The notes under the pieces are model-generated. The model searched no databases. It saw only the letters and a list, made by a program, of their open reading frames with translations, and was not told the DNA's origin. DNA of 64,000 nt from Prorocentrum cordatum (Eukaryota > Sar > Dinophyceae > Prorocentrales > Prorocentraceae): positions 291,801-355,800 of the forward strand of contig CAUYUJ010021170.1 in the NCBI GenBank assembly GCA_963575745.1, read 5' to 3'. Numbering within the stretch: position 1 is the stretch's first letter; every line of letters starts with the position of its first letter. Positions 37,091-48,419 of the stretch are shown here, piece by piece. A program made the position numbers and the translations under genes.

Positions 37091-39400
37091 CGTGCTAGAA
37101 AGGGATGGGCATGCGGAGAGCAGAGGCAAGGATGGGGAGGAGGGGGGAAGGGGCAGCGGGAGGAAGAGGAGTGATGCGGGGCGCTGTCTCTTCAAAACGA
37201 GGACCCAACCCAACACCACAGGATGGTTGGGAAAAATATTCGCGCCTCGCAGGGTCTATTCATTAGCCCCTGGGGGGGGGTCTGGCCATTTGTTAATCAC
37301 AAGCTCACATTAACTGCTCGCAAATTGTCTGGATCCGCCGCGGAGGATTTACGATCCATGGCGCCGACGCAAATACTTGTTTCTGCTTCTGACGTTTACG
37401 AGCCGGCACCTTGCGAGTCGTGGAGCGCATTCGGTGATCCATGCCTCCTCCACATCATCCAGCCTGCCCCCTCCTCTTCCAACTCGGATCCTCCTTCCGC
37501 CCCCTTCCCCCCCCCCGCCCGCGCCCCCGCCGCCCTCCGGGGCCCCGCGGCACGACCTCTGCCGACCTCTCTGCCGAGCTCCGCTGCCGTCCACCGCGCG
37601 GCGGCGAGCGGCTCTCGGGCGTCGCCGCCCGTAGCCCCCCCAGGGGGGGCACAGCGCGGGAACCCCGCCCCAGGCTCCAAGGTTGGGAGGGAGAGCGATG
37701 ACCATGACCAAGACTGAGCGAAGACACTTCCGTGCCGGTCTTGGTCAGGGTTCATCTTGACCAGCGTCAATAAGGGGGGCATCCTCGCGGATCGGCGACG
37801 GCCGGCATGGACCAAGACCAAGATCGGCGTCGACAAGACCTCCTGACATCATGGTCATGGTCATGGTCATCGTGGTTCGCCCCTCGAAATTCGAAGCGCG
37901 CCCCCCCCCCTTCCTGGCCTCAAACAGGTAGTGGCCCTCGCCGCGCACCATGCAGAGGTCCCGCTTCCCGTAGTTGTTGAGGAGGCACTGCTCCGCCACG
38001 GCCTGGCAGGGGCGCCCCAGGGCTGACGCGCTGGGTGAAGGTCGAGGTGCGGGGGAGGGGAGGAGGGAGGGAGGGGACCCTGGACTCTGTAAGACGAAGC
38101 TATGATGATGATGAAATCAAGTGAGGATAAGTCGAGCATCTCTGAGATCCGGCGGCTCTGGAGGACTGTGGGCTCTTTTTGCATTTTCTTCCCAGCGCAA
38201 TCTTGGAGGGAGGGAAAGGAGCGGACACCACCCTGCCTGCTGCCCCATTCCCACTCTGGAGGGGGTCAAAAGCGTCAGATCGGCTCTCGCGAGATCCCTG
38301 AGAAGACGCTCAATCTGAGCGCCTGTGGTTGCCCCTGAGGCTGGTAACGCAGGCCTGCCGCGCCACCATGGCCTCTGCGAGGCCATGAGGTGCGGGCCCA
38401 GTACGAGGGGGACCCTTGCGTACACCACGGGAAGCCGAGCGGGCAGGAAGGCTGCTCGAGATGCTCCCGACCAGACCCCTCAGTACAGCCTCTCTAACTC
38501 GACCTCCGAAACAGCAGCAGGGAGGGAGGAGGCCGCGGAGGAATTAACCGATGCCGACCCCTGTCCCCGAGTTCGTGGGTTTGCGCATGGACACGGACCG
38601 AACACGTGGGGCCCAACTCGGGGATGTACGAGAGGGGGAGGGGTCCATCCTCGATAGGGTTGCGGCCGAATAGCCTCCTGGGGGTGCATCCCCGCGTGAA
38701 AGTCACGGATTGCGGGCGCGACGTGGCCCGCGAAGAGTGGCCTCGTCGACGCCTGCCTGCCGCCCGTGGGCCTCTTGGAGAGCCCCCCCGTGGCCCCGCT
38801 CGGCACGGCTCGCCCCAGAACCCTGCCCGGGAGCGCGTTCCGGGCCTGCTGCGGGAGTGCCAGCCTGAGTCAAGCTAACCGAAGCCTTCTTGGGGCGTTG
38901 CAAGCGGGGGGCCGTAAGCCTCCCCGCCAAACGCCGATGAACACGCCACGGGGCAGGGCTGGGTGGCGCTCGCGTTCTGTTTCGACCGCTGCCACTTTCG
39001 CCACCAGCCTGCCAAGCTGACATCGCGGCATCTGCGGGGGACTCACGCCGAAACTGCCAGTCCCGCAGTGCCGCGGAAACAACAAAATATTCGGTGCCAG
39101 ACGACGGGGGGCGAGAGGAGATAGCTCCAGGCAGGCTCCACGAACAAAACAGGATGACCCCGAAGAGCCAGACTCGCAGGGGAAACCGAACCTGTGGACG
39201 GCAACAACAGGAAAGGCTGCCCCGCTGATCAGCGATCACCGCAGGGGAAGCTTTACCTTCAGCACCCCACGTCCGTGCATCAGCAGGCAGAGTCCGAGAC
39301 AGCTGCAGCAGTGAAAAGGACGGCACAAGGGCCTCAGATCGAATCTACAAACGCCCACCACGGCCTCACGACAGCACGTGGTGAGAGGGGACCCGCTCCT
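37091..39400. other. Intergenic, no gene recognised
   Basis: Contains GC-rich compositional frames on both strands, a short TGGTCATGGTCATGG run at 37850-37870, and a 624-nt minus frame (39326-38703) with one hydrophobic segment but no other support. Confidence 0.45.
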
Positions 39401-39403
39401 TCC

Positions 39404-40060
39404 GCCTGAGGCGGGGCAGGGTGCCTGACACACGCGCAGACACAGAGACGCGCGCGCACACGCACGAGAGCCACGCGACGAACACGCGGTGACGCACGAC
39501 AACTGAGCAAGTGACCCTAGGCGTAGCGCCAAGACGGCGCTAACCTAGGGTCGCCTTGACCCGGCTTCAAGCGCAACTAAGCCTCGTCTTGCCCCACAAG
39601 GCCAGGGGCCAGAGGCCCTCGGCGGGTGTGCAACTGGAAACCAGCCGAGCGCACGGCAGCACTGTCAAGGGTGATGGAGGAGGCGGGAGCGCGCACATTC
39701 CACCTGAAGCGGGGTGCCTGACACACGCGCAAACTACGCCAATGCACGCGCACACACAAATACACACGCACACACAAACACAGACAGACAGATAGACAGA
39801 CAGACACACACACACACACACACACACTCTCTCACACACACACAACACATACACAGCGCGCGACAGTCACACGGCGACGCCAGGACGACGAGGCAAGCAC
39901 TCCTGGTGTAGCGAACGCCAAGGCGATGCAAGCCTCGCCCCTGGTTTGAGCCATTCTAGAAACGGAGGGTGCAAGGGCCGCGTCGAGCCGATTTCAAACG
40001 CCACCTGAGGCGTCGTCTCGCCCCACAAAGCGAAGGGCCGGAGGCCTTCGACGGGAGCCC
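39404..40060. repeat. Tandem duplication with (CA)n, about 330-bp period
   Basis: The series GAGGCGGGGCAGGGTGCCTGACACACGCGCA, CA-rich stretch, then CGCCCCACAAGGC.AGGGGC.AGAGGCC at 39404-39630 recurs in diverged form at 39708-40060 (there CGTCTCGCCCCACAAAGCGA). The second copy carries a larger (CA)n at 39745-39850. Confidence 0.6.
39513..39552. repeat. Two-step hairpin
   Basis: GACCCTAGG/CCTAGGGTC (9 bp) encloses TAGCGCC/GGCGCTA (7 bp) with loop AAGAC. A 40-nt fold with one small internal loop, lying between the CA-rich part and the CCCCACAAGG part of the duplication. Confidence 0.75.
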
Positions 40061-40899
40061 GATCCCGACCCGGGCATCTCAAAACCAGCGACTGCACGCA
40101 GCAGGGTCCGCAAGGCCACTGGGAGGAGACGCCGTCAGGTTTTCCCACCCCACCCCCGCGGCCCGACTGAACGGGGGCTCGCGGTATATGGGATCGAAGG
40201 ATGCCTTCGCAAGAGGGGGCCTCAGCGCCTGCGCTGTCGTAGGAGGGCGGACGATCAGTCGGAGTCGTCGGACAAAGCCGAAGACAGGGAGCGTGAAGAT
40301 TGACAGCCCAGACCACCCCAGAAAGACCCGCGGGCGCACAGCTGTCGGTCTTTCTCGACTCGCGTTAAGCTTCTGCCGTGCAGCTAGCAGCGCCCGGCGC
40401 GACACTCGGGGCTCCCGTGGCGGCATCTGCTGGGCGCCTAACAGTCGCCACTTGTCGGAGCACCCTCGTGCCACCATCGACGCCGACGCCGCCCCAGGGA
40501 GGGGCTCCGAGACGGGCCTGCGAGAACACGCAAAACACCCTAGCGCCGAGGCGAAACTCCTCGCGCGATGCAAGGCGTCGCAGCACTTGAAGCCCATGGT
40601 CCGACGGGTGGAGCGGACGCGGATGCGCCAAAGGGGGGGCGCGAACAGCTGCAAAGCAAGCGCCGTGGAAGCAACCAACGAGCAGGGGCCCGTTTTGCAG
40701 CTCCCGATCGTCTGCCCCCAACTTCGACTGGGCGGCGACGGCTCTCGACGCGACGTCTTTGAGGGCAAGGTCGCGCACCAAAATCAACTGCGCGCTCGGA
40801 GGTCGGCTCCGGGAGTTTTTGGGCGCACGCCCACAGTCGGCCAGGCCGGCCCCGAGACAACCCATACACTTCAACCAAGACCGAGCAAACCTTCTCACG
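40061..40899. other. No clear gene; possible LINE 2 3' region
   Basis: Both strands are open for long distances (40079-40768 minus, 39969-41045 plus) with Arg/Ala/Ser-rich translations and no motif. It follows the RNase H of LINE 2 and may be its 3' UTR. Confidence 0.4.
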
Positions 40900-40963
40900 A
40901 GCACGCAGCTGAAGGAGAGAAGCGGAGTCAGCACGCGCCGCTTCCGCCCCCCAGCGCGCGGCT

Positions 40964-41410
40964 TCATCTGTCTGCTGGTTGCCGAAACGAGACCGAGCTG
41001 AGATGTAGCCATTCTGCGCAGCAGCAGAAGACGCGCGCGCCTTGACAAGCACGAGCTCGAGACTCTCCCAATCCACAACGACGCGCAAGAACTCTCTCTC
41101 CAGAACTCTCTCCAAAGGTGAGCATGCGCGTGCACGTGCGCAGTGGTCGGAGTGCGCCCCTCGCGGAGGCTATCGAACGCGTGCTCGGAGTCCGCGTGGA
41201 CTCAGATGGGCGGGGAAGCAAGCGCAAAACCTGTATGACCGCCACCAGCTCAGCAGCACTGATGCACTGCAGGGGTCCAGAAGAGGCCCAAACAACCGAG
41301 CAGAGACCGCCCAACAGTCAGGATGGAGGGCGGCGCGCCCCCAGCCAGCTGAGGCTAGGGCAGGATAGCCGGCTTCAAGGACAGAGCCATCCACAAAGGT
41401 ATCCCCAGTG
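40964..41410 (-). pseudogene. LINE 2 RNase H domain remnant
   Basis: The first strand is clear: GDTFVDGSVLEAGYPALASAGWG, matching the (Y/F)xDGS...AGWG pattern of RNase H with the first catalytic Asp present. After a frame change the helix AAELVAVIQVLRLL (41260-41218) supplies the Glu-containing segment. Later motifs are not certain. In LINEs with this domain it removes template RNA after first-strand synthesis. It lies after the RT, as in I/R1-type families. Confidence 0.6.
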
Positions 41411-42117
41411 AGATCTTGCAGACCACCGACGGCCCACGCGACTTCTTCTCCTGTTGGTGAACGCGAAATCACAGACATGGGCACGAGACACAGCTCAGCC
41501 AAAAGGGCTGCCAACTCAGAGCCTCGAGCCTCGCTGGCAAGACGGGCGCGCATGGGGTGGGGGGGCAAGCTGGTCGAGGCGCGGACAGCAGCAATGCCCG
41601 TGGAGCAGCGTGCCCTGCCCCCCACGGCAGAGACAGTGCGGTGACATAAGGTATCCCTCGGCCCACTGGCGGCATTGTGGCCACCGTCCCCCTGCGACCG
41701 TGGATCCAAGGTGCGCACTTTGCTCAGCGGGCTGCTTACCTGCCAAGAGGGGCCGCAAGGGCTGCGGGAGGATGCAATTCCCGAGATCGGGGATCTCCAA
41801 CTGAGAGGCCACTTTGGAGGACTGCCACACGGAGACGGCGCGGAACACCAAGGCCTTGACGGTGGGGGGGCAGCACTCGTAGGGATTGGCCGCGGCACCA
41901 GCAGGCCAAACCCAAGTCGCGGCAGAGGTGGCAGTGATGCCGACACGATGTAACGTGGCCCAAAAAGCACAGAACGGGCCCTTGATGGAAGACCCCGGGC
42001 GCTCCACAGTAGACAGGTGGGCGCGAGCCTCTCGAACCCCATGATCGAGCGCCTGCAAGGGCAACCACAACCCATGATGGGGCATGGGGGAAGGACTGAA
42101 TGGGGAGCCAGGTTGCC

Positions 42118-43211
42118 CTATAGATGGGCCCAACATAAAGGATCAGGGGCCAACATGAGGGCCAAAGTGCGGGACTTGCCTGTCTGGTGCGAGTCCTGGA
42201 ACTTCCCAGCCGCACCTCGAAGCACCTCCAAACCCCGCCCATTCGCGCCCATGCCAGTGGCACCAAACATGACAGAGGACTCCAGAGCAGCCCGAGCCAT
42301 GCGCCCAGGCATGTGGCCACGAAGTTTGGCTCTCTGGAGAAGCCCCATCCGCTTCTTGCGAAGCTTCATGCTGCGCGCGCGACTGGCCGTGGCGGCCTTG
42401 CCCTCAACTAAGCCCAAAGCAAAGTAAACTCCCAGGTTCCGTTCCGAGCGAACGGGCAGGTGTTGGAGGCGCTTAAACTTTTTGGCCAGGGCCTTGCGCG
42501 CTGGCGGAGCGCTGCCCAGGGCCCGACTCTTGCCGAGGACAATCTCGAGGCCAATAGCCTCGAGGCGCTGGCGGGGAACGTTGGCAGCCGAGGCAACATC
42601 TTCGATCGCGCGCTGTTCCGCAGCGCAACACATGAGGCCAGAGTCGTCGACATTGACGGAGAGCTGCGCAGCGGGCCTCAAGGCCTGCGCGGCGTCCAAA
42701 GGGCTTCGCAACATTAACTGAAGCATACATGCGGCGAGCGCGCAGCCAGGGGCCACATTTCTCCAATCTGGGAAACGGTTCAGGCATCGCCCGCGAGATC
42801 GAGGACCCTGGGCGCCCTGTGAATCTCAACAAGCAGGTAGAGCTGCACAAAGGGAAGTTGCTACACCGAGCAGCGTCGATAAGATGGCGATGTTTCACGA
42901 GCTCGAAAGCCTCCGTTAGGTCTCAGAGGAGCGTGGCACGCGTTCGCCCCTTAAACGTGGAATGGTCGGACCTCGCCGTTCGCGCCCACGCGCGCTTCCC
43001 AGAGGACCTCCCATGGGAGAGCAGAAGAAGGAACGATAGTTGGCCTCCTGCTAAATCCGACGGAAGGGGGCGTCTCAGGCGGCACTGGGCCCGAGCGATG
43101 ACGCGGAGGGGCCCGAGAGGCCTGACCCCCCCTTTCTCTTGAGGATACAGACCATGCGGTTCCAAGCCGACGGCCGCGCGCGCCTGCGTTCAAGATGGGC
43201 GATGATATCAC
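42118..43211 (-). pseudogene. LINE 2 reverse transcriptase remnant
   Basis: Pieces in different frames: LYPQEKGGVRPLGPLRVIARAQCRLRRP (about 43150-43065) equals the LPK..GG.RPI.l...iyR fingers. 42898-42800 holds the region before motif C. LSVNVDDSGLM (about 42663) is motif C with VDD intact, followed by LEIVLGKSRAL (motif D). The chain then continues with a basic thumb-like region (LRKKRMGLLQRAKLRGHMPGRM) in one frame to 42118. At least two frameshifts separate these pieces. Confidence 0.65.
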
Positions 43212-43899
43212 GCGGCGCCTCCAACGCGGGGGGCGGCAACAGCGGCAAATATCTGGGCGAGACTCGACGGGGTCCTGCGCCAGCGCTGGCGCGTGAGGAC
43301 GTCCAAACAGCAGCGAGCTCAGCTGCCGCAGGCCGAGGAGAGGGGGGCGGCAAGCGGGGGCCGCTCGGGGGGGGGGGGCTCAATGCCGACAGACCGCATT
43401 TTCTTGCACTCGGCCTACAAGGCCGCGATGAACTCGATCGAGGCGCAGGGGCGAAGGGCGCGGAGGTCGACGACCGAAGGTTGCCGACCAATGGGGGGGG
43501 GGGGCGGTGAGCTTATGCAGGGCCGACATTCCCCCGCCGGATGTTTTTTCAACCCATCTGTTCCAATCCCGCTCCATGGCCTTGGCTGCGCGCGCGAGCT
43601 GGCCCCGGGCCTCCGCGTCGGTCAACTCGGCCAGGGCGCGGGCGGACAGCGGCGGCAAGAAGTCTAACTGCCGCGGGGCGGCTGCCCAGCCAGCGCACTG
43701 CGACTGGTCAGGCAACCCGTGAAAACCTGAAAGACGCCGCGCAGCAGCGACGCGCTGTCGCCTATGGGGGCCGACAGAGTCTCGAACAACTGCGCGCAAC
43801 AGCGCGGCGACCTCGCGCCGCCAGGAGGCAGGGGGGGGCGCCCTGGGAAACCTCGGCGGGCCGGGGGCCGCCGGGCTTTTGCTCGGGACCTGCAGGGGC

Positions 43900-44830
43900 C
43901 GACTTCTACCAACGAACGAATCAGCAGCTTCGCCCTCGATCTGATAGACGCAGGGCCACTCCGATTTCGGGGCCTCGGCGAAGGCGGTTCATTCTTATTG
44001 GATAGGCACGCTGGGGCCCCCGCGAACTTCGACCGCGGGGCCCCGGCGCCCACCGACAGGAGATCCAGCGCAACCGATGGGAAGCTCAAAGGGAACGTGC
44101 CGAGGGGCCCTGACAAAACTGGCTTCACAAAGGAGGCGGGGCCTCAATGACTCAATGACGAGCCCCGCTGGAAGGCGAGGTGAGATGAGCACGTTGCAAA
44201 CGACTTCGGACCTGGCATCACTTGCAATCAACGACGAGGAAGCCGATCCTGCGCACGGCTGGCCTGCGCGAGCCCTCGTCAGAAGCAACGGCCACCGCGT
44301 CGAAAACATCGACCCAACCCGTCTTGACAATATTCTCGTCCGCGTTGGCCCAGTCGCCGCCGATAGCGAACGGAAGACCAGCTCGCATGATATGCTGGCC
44401 GATGTTGGCGGGGATGGCTCAATTTACCTTACTCAACCCAACTGAATGAACTAAATGCAGATTTGCCGCATCAAAGCCTCTGCGAATCACGCCACCATCG
44501 TGATGGACCGAGGCTCGAGCAGGAGAGAGAACGGGCTCATGACCCCGCAGGGGGCGCCATGCCGATGTGCATGGGCGCGGCCGTGCGCAAGCCTCCAATG
44601 GGATTCCCCAAGGCAGGCAGCGCGGCCGTGGGCGAGGCAGACCACCCGATGCCGCGTAGTCGGGCGTCAGTGGGCTCCACCGTGGGGCCAAGAATGGGCG
44701 TCTCCTGTGCAAGAAGCACATCCGCCCGCAACCGCTCTGACAAAAATGCGTCGAGTCCAACCTGGCCACCGACGTTTGCAGATCCGAAAATTCAACTTCT
44801 CCACGAGAGAACGCTAGAGCTAGATGTTCC
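43900..44830 (-). pseudogene. LINE 2 EEP endonuclease remnant
   Basis: MSERLRADVLLAQETPI (44743 downward) is the aDivllqEt segment with the metal-binding Glu. In another frame at about 44385-44250 the minus strand reads NIGQHIMRAGLPFAIGGDWAN, then TGWVDVFDAVAV, the GDFN-equivalent motif with the Asp kept. The frames between are broken. Function in the family: nicking of target DNA. It lies correctly between ORF1 and RT. Confidence 0.6.
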
Positions 44831-45181
44831 AGCTGGCGTGAAAGGCGTGATTTTAAACTTCTTGAGGGCGGCCTCGGGCCTCGGCGATGTCATCCAGCAC
44901 CTCCGGAGCCTGCGCCGCCGAGGGCCCGCGCTTGCCAAGGAAGGTGCGGCAATCATCCTCCTTGACAAGCTGCTTGCTGTAGCCGGTGAACTGCTGGGCG
45001 GCAGGAGGCTGCAAAGCCTTCCCGCCAGCCACAGCGCCACTGGCCGATGATGTGTTCCCACCCCCACCAACGCCCCGCCCAGCCCACCCCCCCAGACGCC
45101 AGGGCAGCAGGCGCAGGTGCACCTGGGGCGAAGGGAGAACCTGGAGACGAACACATTGCGGCAGCAGCCTTCTCAACCACA

Positions 45182-45973
45182 TTAGGCGGTAGGCCACCTG
45201 ACTGGTATATCGGGCGGGGCAAAAAGGGCGTCAACCATTGCCGATATGTCGTCGTTATCGCCATCCGAAATGTACTCATCCTCGAGAACTCCAGGCTGCA
45301 GCATGTTGTCGCGGGCTGCAAGAAGTTCGCGCAGCGAGCGAGCCAAGTCACCGTCGAGGCTCTGGAACTGCAGTAGGAGCGCAACGGCAGGATCTTCAGG
45401 CGACACCGCCTGGCCCTAGGAACTGACGACGACGCTCCCAAAGGCGACCTGTGCCCAAACCGCAGAAGCCTTGGCAGAGGCGGCGCGCTCTTGCTCCTGT
45501 AGCGAGGCCAGCTGCTCCTTGAGCTGTACGGGCTCCAGCACCCTGGCGTGCATGCCAGCTTCGACATTGTCAACCCTTTTGGCCGTGGAAGTGGCCTGGT
45601 GCTTGAGGTCATCCAGCTCGGCCTGCGCGTGCTTGGACACAGCACGTGGGTCTCCCGCCGCCAAGGCACGCCTGGCGATGGCCCGCACTCCCTGCGAGGG
45701 GCCCAAAAGACTCTTGCACACATCGAAGTCGTCGTCTAACATCTGACCCAACAGTTTCTGCTTGGGCTCGGCTGCCTGCTTAGCTGCAGCAGCTGCAGCT
45801 GGCGGACCTCGGGCCCAGGCGCCCTGGGCACGAGGAGGAGACCCAGCAGCAGGAACAGGAGGCTGCGCAAGGCCACACTTGTAGCAGTGCTTCTTCCAAT
45901 TGAAGTAGGTCTTGACGCCGCATTTCTTCTTGGGGCAGCACCAGACATACGTTCGAGCAAGCGAATCACCCAT
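45182..45973 (-). pseudogene. LINE 2 ORF1: zinc ribbon plus coiled coil, with one in-frame UAG
   Basis: The ATG at 45973 opens MGDSLARTYVWCCPKKKCG, and then NWKKHCYKCGLAQ, a four-Cys zinc-ribbon-like motif (CP...C...C..C). Residues 40-70 are Ala/Pro-rich and 95-175 predict a coiled coil (QAELDDLKHQATSTAKRVDNV, LKEQLASLQEQERA). The frame meets a TAG at 45416-45418 and the same frame then continues as GQAVSPEDPAVALLLQFQSLDGDLARSLRELL to 45182, clearly the same protein. Such small RNA-binding ORF1 proteins precede the endonuclease-RT ORF in dinoflagellate LINEs. The stop is probably a mutation, though similar single stops occur in the LTR elements. Confidence 0.6.
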
Positions 45974-46124
45974 GGATGTGCGGGTGCGGGAAAATGAAAA
46001 CGCTCAAAAGGCAAGCCAAACAACTCGTCTGACCAGACAGCGGGGTGTCCGAGAAGAGAGAACAGTCGGGGGCCGCGACTCCCCCGTGCCAGCGAGGTCA
46101 GGTCCAGTGCCAAAGCACTACGCA

Positions 46125-46146
46125 GTTGAGCCAAAATAGCTACGGA
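46125..46146 (-). other. Spliced-leader relic at LINE 2 5' end (2 mismatches of 22)
   Basis: The minus strand matches the dinoflagellate SL except for C to T at position 9 and the last base (G to C). It lies 151 nt upstream of the ORF1 ATG and is followed upstream by a short spacer and a (CTC)n tract. Confidence 0.8.
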
Positions 46147-46159
46147 CGAGAAGAGAACT

Positions 46160-46219
46160 CCCCTCCTCCTCCTCTTCCTCCTCCTCCTCCTCCTCCTCCT
46201 CCTCCTCCTCCTCCTCCTG
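46160..46219. repeat. (CTC)n triplet array
   Basis: About 60 bp of CTC/TCC triplets between the LINE 2 leader relic and the downstream end of the retro-pseudogene. Confidence 0.95.
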
Positions 46220-46233
46220 GCGCTGAAGACGCT

Positions 46234-46694
46234 CTATATGACGTCCGGCTGCTGCTGCGCCAGGCTGAACGGGCGCGCGGGCGAGGCGGGGACAGGGCCC
46301 AGCTGCAGGAAGCTGGCGTTGGCCAGCGAGAGCTCCTTGACGCCGCAGCTGATGATGGTCGGTACGGGGCAGGCGCCGGCCTGCAGGGTCACCATGGCCT
46401 GGGGCGGCGCTCAGCCGCTAGCGGAGCGGACGTCGAGCCCGCGCACCTGCAGGGCGCTGATCTCGTCGCAGTCGCCGTCGGCTGGGCGCCTCGTCGGGCG
46501 CCGCCCCCGCGGGCGCGAGAAGCGCTGCCACCCCGCCGAGCAGGCACAGCCGCAGGGCGCGGGCCATGGCTGGTCGGCCGGCGTGCAGAGGTGCAGATGG
46601 TGGTCCAGCCAAGGTCTGCCAGCGGGGGCAGTGCGGCGAGCAGCGCCGCGGGGCACGCCCTCTTGAACCGAGCTTGAGCGAAAATGGCTACGGA
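46234..46694 (-). pseudogene. Spliced-leader-tagged retro-pseudogene of a secreted protein
   Basis: An SL relic at 46694-46673 is followed by a 105-nt leader and an ATG at 46567 opening MARALRLCLLGGVAALLAPAGAAPDEAP, a convincing signal peptide with an Ala-x-Ala type cleavage site. After one frameshift the second frame reads DGDCDEISALQVRGLDV, then an in-frame TGA (about 46411), then TLQAGACPVPTIISCGVKEL and FLQLGPVPASPARPFSLAQQ to a stop at 46234. The Cys-containing mature part is not recognised. The absence of introns, the encoded SL and the disabling changes fit an old processed retrocopy of a host mRNA. Confidence 0.6.
46673..46694 (-). other. Spliced-leader relic (1 mismatch of 22)
   Basis: The minus strand matches the SL except for a C-for-G change in TTTTGGCTC (reads TTTTCGCTC). 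It marks the 5' end of the retro-pseudogene. Confidence 0.85.
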
Positions 46695-46959
46695 AGACAT
46701 CCAAATCAGGCCTGATCACGAACCTCCGTTTCTTTGGCCAGGCTGCTGAGCTAATCATATTGAACCAGACGGGCCAAGCTGGACTAGGTCGGGTTGGGCT
46801 GGGCTAGTATCGAAGAAAGGACCGATGAATAATTCGACCGCCCAGGAGTTGCAACGCCTGGAGAACGTTCCAGAACGCCCTGCGATCCTCAAGGAGAGCC
46901 TGCCTGACCGCCACCCTCAGAGGACCACGGAGGCACCCCAACTATCTACCCATGACCCG

Positions 46960-47180
46960 ACCACGCCCACGACCACGACAGCGAAAACGACAACCACAAC
47001 GACCACGACGGCGACCTCGACAATGACAACGAACGGCAATGACAACGATCACCACGACGACGACGATGACAACCTCCGACGACGACGACCACGACGACGA
47101 CGACGATGACGAGCTCGACGACGACGACGCCGACGACGACGACGCCGACGACGACGACGACCACGTCCACAACGACGACC
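46960..47180. repeat. (ACG)n triplet-rich region
   Basis: ACGACGACGACG runs with GAC/CAC variants, dense at 47055-47165. Related triplet runs on the opposite sense (CGT) occur at 47430-47520 and 47600-47665, and (GAC)n at 47975-48055. Asp/Thr/Arg/Val-rich frames across 46825-48130 are artefacts. Confidence 0.9.
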
Positions 47181-48419
47181 TCGGCGGCGCCGAGCGGTAG
47201 ATGGACGATGGCAGCAGCAGCGCTCGCGGCGACACGCCCCGCCGAGGCCGCGGCGCCCGCGGCGGCGGCTCGCCCCAGCCGCCTGAACCTCCGAGGTCGC
47301 GCTGGACCTGTCGACCGCGGCGTCCCCGCGGGGGACACGCCCGCCGCGGCGGCGGCGCTGCAGCCGCGCGGCCGCCGCGGCGGCTCCCGACGCCACGCCC
47401 GCGAGCGCCTCGGCGCGCCCGCGGTGGGCCGAGGCGGTCGTCGTCTCGTCGTCGGCCGTTCGCCGTCGTCGTCCGCCGTCCGCCCTCGGTCGTCTCGTCG
47501 TCGGCCTTTGTCGTCTGGGGTCCGTCGCCCGTCGTCATCGTGGTCGTGGTCGCTGCCGCGGTTGTCGTGGTCGCGGTCTTGTCGACGTCGCCTGCGTTGT
47601 TGGCTCCGCCGTCGTCGTCGTGATCGTGATCGTGGTGGTGGTGGTGGTCGTCGTCGTCGTCCTCCGCCTCTCCGTTCTCCTCCTCCTCCTCCACACCCGA
47701 ACGCAGCGCCTCTCGGGGCCGTCTCAATTAGGCCCCGAGGCTGCCCGCAAGCGTTCTCCAAGACTGCCCGTGGCAACTCCTGACTGCCTCCAAGCAGCTC
47801 CATGGCGGGCACGGGTCACACCGAAAGACGGCGGGAAGGTTCCGAGCGAGGCACGCGAAGAGGCCGCCCACGGCACCCAGGAGGCCCCCGGGAGGCTGTC
47901 CGTGTGCCATCCACGCAACCTGACTGAGCCATGTGCCCTGCAGTGAAGACTGCCGTTGTTGCAAAGTGTTCCGTCGTCGACGACCTCGACGACGACGATG
48001 ACGACGATGACGACCTCGACGACGATGACGACAACGACGACGATGACGACCTCGACTCCTCGAAATCTGCCATTGTTGCAGAGTAATGTGAAACGGAACG
48101 GCAAGCCCATGAAGGCTTCCGAGAGGCCCCCCACGGGTCTGCAGGATGCCCCACCCCAGGCAGCATCGAAGATCGGATTCTACCAGCCGCCGTGCCCCCT
48201 CCCCTCCTCATCGCATTCAGTGCGTGCGCTCCCCTCGTCCCGAGGCCCCCCGGCGCCTCGATGCCCTCCACAGCTCCCCAAAGACCCACCATTGCTTCCA
48301 GGAAGAGCCGAAAAGGCCACTCAGGCGGCCAAGCGCTCCCTCCCCCCAGAAAAAAAAATCCTGGCGAGGTACCCACAACCGGCGAATTACCAGTTGTGGG
48401 TACCGTAATTGTGAATATC

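Larger units (their letters stand above)
40900..46146 (-). mobile_element. LINE 2: decayed non-LTR retrotransposon with RNase H and 5' spliced-leader relic
   Basis: Minus-strand order: SL relic (46146-46125), zinc/coiled-coil ORF1 (45973-45182), EEP endonuclease (about 44790-43900), RT (about 43165-42300) and RNase H (about 41402-40985). It differs from LINE 1 by having RNase H and another ORF1, so it is a separate family. Frames change repeatedly, so this copy is inactive. The sharp 5' end at the SL and the 151-nt gap to the ORF1 ATG look like a trans-spliced mRNA 5' UTR. Confidence 0.75.

Noticed and set aside
38703-39326. Possible secreted or membrane protein on the minus strand
   Set aside because: One hydrophobic segment only; the remainder is Arg/Ala/Gly-rich and no homology or splice context supports it.
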